Source: Desulfofustis sp. (GTDB taxonomy: Bacteria > Desulfobacterota > Desulfobulbia > Desulfobulbales > Desulfocapsaceae). Taken from it: a DNA stretch of 6,435 bases. Position 1 is the first letter of the stretch. Each line of letters opens with the position of its first letter. This document shows, in pieces, positions 5,329 to 6,435 of this stretch. The notes beneath the pieces are model-generated. The model was not told the DNA's origin and made no database searches. It saw nothing but the letters and a program-made list of their open reading frames with translations. Position numbers and translations under genes: made by a program. Location of the stretch: assembly GCA_029287755.1 (NCBI GenBank), contig JARFQM010000327.1, positions 1-6,435 of the forward strand. Direction: 5' to 3'.

Positions 5329-6435
5329 ATGCCCCATTGGAGAAGATCAAAGCCCTGGCTCAGATTCATCGTCGGTATCATCCTGCCGGCGATGCTGGCT
5401 GTGGCCACGCTGATCGGGGCCACCTACCTGTTCATTATCCCACTTTTCAAAGAGACCTTCCTGGACAACAAGAGGGAAATGATCAAGGAACTGGTGCATC
5501 TCTGCTGGTCAATAATGGAGCTCTATGAAAAGGAAGAGCGAGCCGGAAGAATGAGCAGGGCAGAAGCCCAGACCAAGGCCATCGGCGAGATAGAACACCT
5601 GCGCTACGGAGATGAGTTGAGGGATTACTTCTGGATTTCCGATATGCAGCCGCAACTGATTATGCATCCCTACTCCAAGGATCTTATCGGCGGCAACCTC
5701 AGTGACTATGAGGGGGTGGGCGGCAAGAAAATTTTCATGGAGTTCATTGCCGCGGCATCGCGATCGGAAAGCGGCTACGTCGAATATGTATGGCACCGTA
5801 AATACGGGGAAGAACGTGTGGTGCCCAAACTCGCCTACGTAAAAAAATTCGAACCCTGGGGCTGGGTTGTCGGTACCGGCGTGTTTCTGGACGACATCCA
5901 AGAAAAGACCCGGGCGATCACCCGCCGCCTGTCGCAGATGATCTATCTGACGGTGGGCTGTATTTCGGTTCTGTTGTTCTTCGTGATAGCCCGGAGCATG
6001 CTCATCGAGCGCAACCGCAGGAGTGTCGAGGAGGAACTGCGGCGCTCACGGGTAAAGTACAAGACCCTGGTCGAGTCGGCGGTTGATCCGATCCTGATGA
6101 TTCACAACAATACCTGTATCTATGCCAACGCCGGTATGGAACAGCTCAGCGGCTACCCCGTTTGCGAACTTGAGTCAATGGATCCGGCCGATCTTTTCCG
6201 CAGTGCGGGGACACTAGAGAAGGGTAATGCCGGCCTGGAGGGCCTGATTCTGGAAGGTGCTGCCAATGACGGCGAAAAAGAAGCCATTCTCAAACGCCGG
6301 GACGGGGGGCACAGGGAGGTAATGGTAAGCGTCAGCCGCCGGTTCCTCGGCAGCCAGGAAGTGATTGTTCTCACCGCCAGGGATGTCAGCGCCACCAAGC
6401 GGATAAAGGAAGAGCTCGACGAGAGCAGGGAGCGC
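5329..6435 (+). CDS. Membrane sensor with periplasmic single Cache domain and cytoplasmic PAS domain (C-terminus beyond window)
   Basis: The first 369 residues of a signal-transduction protein are present, and the frame is open at the right edge. A first transmembrane helix spans about residues 13-38. Then comes a periplasmic single Cache domain (about 42-190), recognisable from RDYFWISD (98-105), HPY (113-115), GYVEYVW (149-155) and PWGWVVGTGVFLDDI (176-190). A second transmembrane helix is at about 203-225, a charged helical linker at 226-243, and a PAS domain at about 243-355 ending in TARDVS. The last residues begin a coiled coil, so an output domain should follow, such as a histidine kinase, GGDEF or more PAS; which one cannot be seen. 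sCache_2-type domains often bind small organic acids, which would suit a neighbourhood with a carboxylate symporter, but the ligand is unknown. The frame is open upstream, yet ATG at 5329 is the only good start. It lacks a clear ribosome binding site. It follows the HD-GYP gene by 55 bases. Confidence 0.88.
   Translation, partial: MPHWRRSKPWLRFIVGIILPAMLAVATLIGATYLFIIPLFKETFLDNKREMIKELVHLCWSIMELYEKEERAGRMSRAEAQTKAIGEIEHLRYGDELRDYFWISDMQPQLIMHPYSKDLIGGNLSDYEGVGGKKIFMEFIAAASRSESGYVEYVWHRKYGEERVVPKLAYVKKFEPWGWVVGTGVFLDDIQEKTRAITRRLSQMIYLTVGCISVLLFFVIARSMLIERNRRSVEEELRRSRVKYKTLVESAVDPILMIHNNTCIYANAGMEQLSGYPVCELESMDPADLFRSAGTLEKGNAGLEGLILEGAANDGEKEAILKRRDGGHREVMVSVSRRFLGSQEVIVLTARDVSATKRIKEELDESRER

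Overview
The window looks like a chromosomal segment of an anaerobic, Gram-negative bacterium of the former Deltaproteobacteria, probably of the Desulfuromonas/Geobacter type. This is inferred from the character of the proteins: an acetate-type sodium symporter with a small partner, a BtuR/CobO enzyme, and Cache-PAS and HD-GYP signalling proteins. No rRNA or other phylogenetic marker is present, so the assignment is tentative. I see no mobile element, CRISPR array, tRNA or rRNA.

Left part (1-1711, minus strand): a two-gene operon encodes a small two-helix membrane protein (1445-1711) followed after 10 bases by a sodium:solute symporter related to ActP-type acetate permeases (1-1434, cut by the window edge). 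Both starts have strong ribosome binding sites. The operon probably imports acetate or another short monocarboxylate.

Middle (1712-2373): a long divergent intergenic region of about 660 bases has no convincing gene. It is rich in symmetric sequence: a nested hairpin just upstream of the symporter operon (1742-1814), a 12-bp inverted repeat (1905-1971), two related 16-base palindromes of TetR-operator type (2000-2015 and 2187-2202), a short AT-rich hairpin (2230-2248), and a structured leader before the right-hand operon (2276-2335). I could not find a B12-box or a recognised riboswitch.

Right part (2374-6435, plus strand): four co-directional genes with gaps of 20, 42 and 55 bases. They are an ATP:corrinoid adenosyltransferase (CobO/BtuR), a CaiB/BaiF-family protein carrying the three catalytic residues of alpha-methylacyl-CoA racemase, a GAF-HD-GYP protein (probable cyclic-di-GMP phosphodiesterase), and the first 369 residues of a membrane sensor with a periplasmic single Cache domain and a cytoplasmic PAS domain.

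Reading the genes together: the left operon would bring in small carboxylates, while the first two right-hand genes handle a cofactor and a CoA thioester of branched acids, which suggests adenosylcobalamin-dependent acyl-CoA metabolism. The last two genes form a possible signal-sensing and second-messenger pair. TetR-type operators between the operons would fit control by an acyl-CoA-responsive regulator that is not encoded here. This linking is inference. The genes belong to known families, and the least explained part of the window is the intergenic region.
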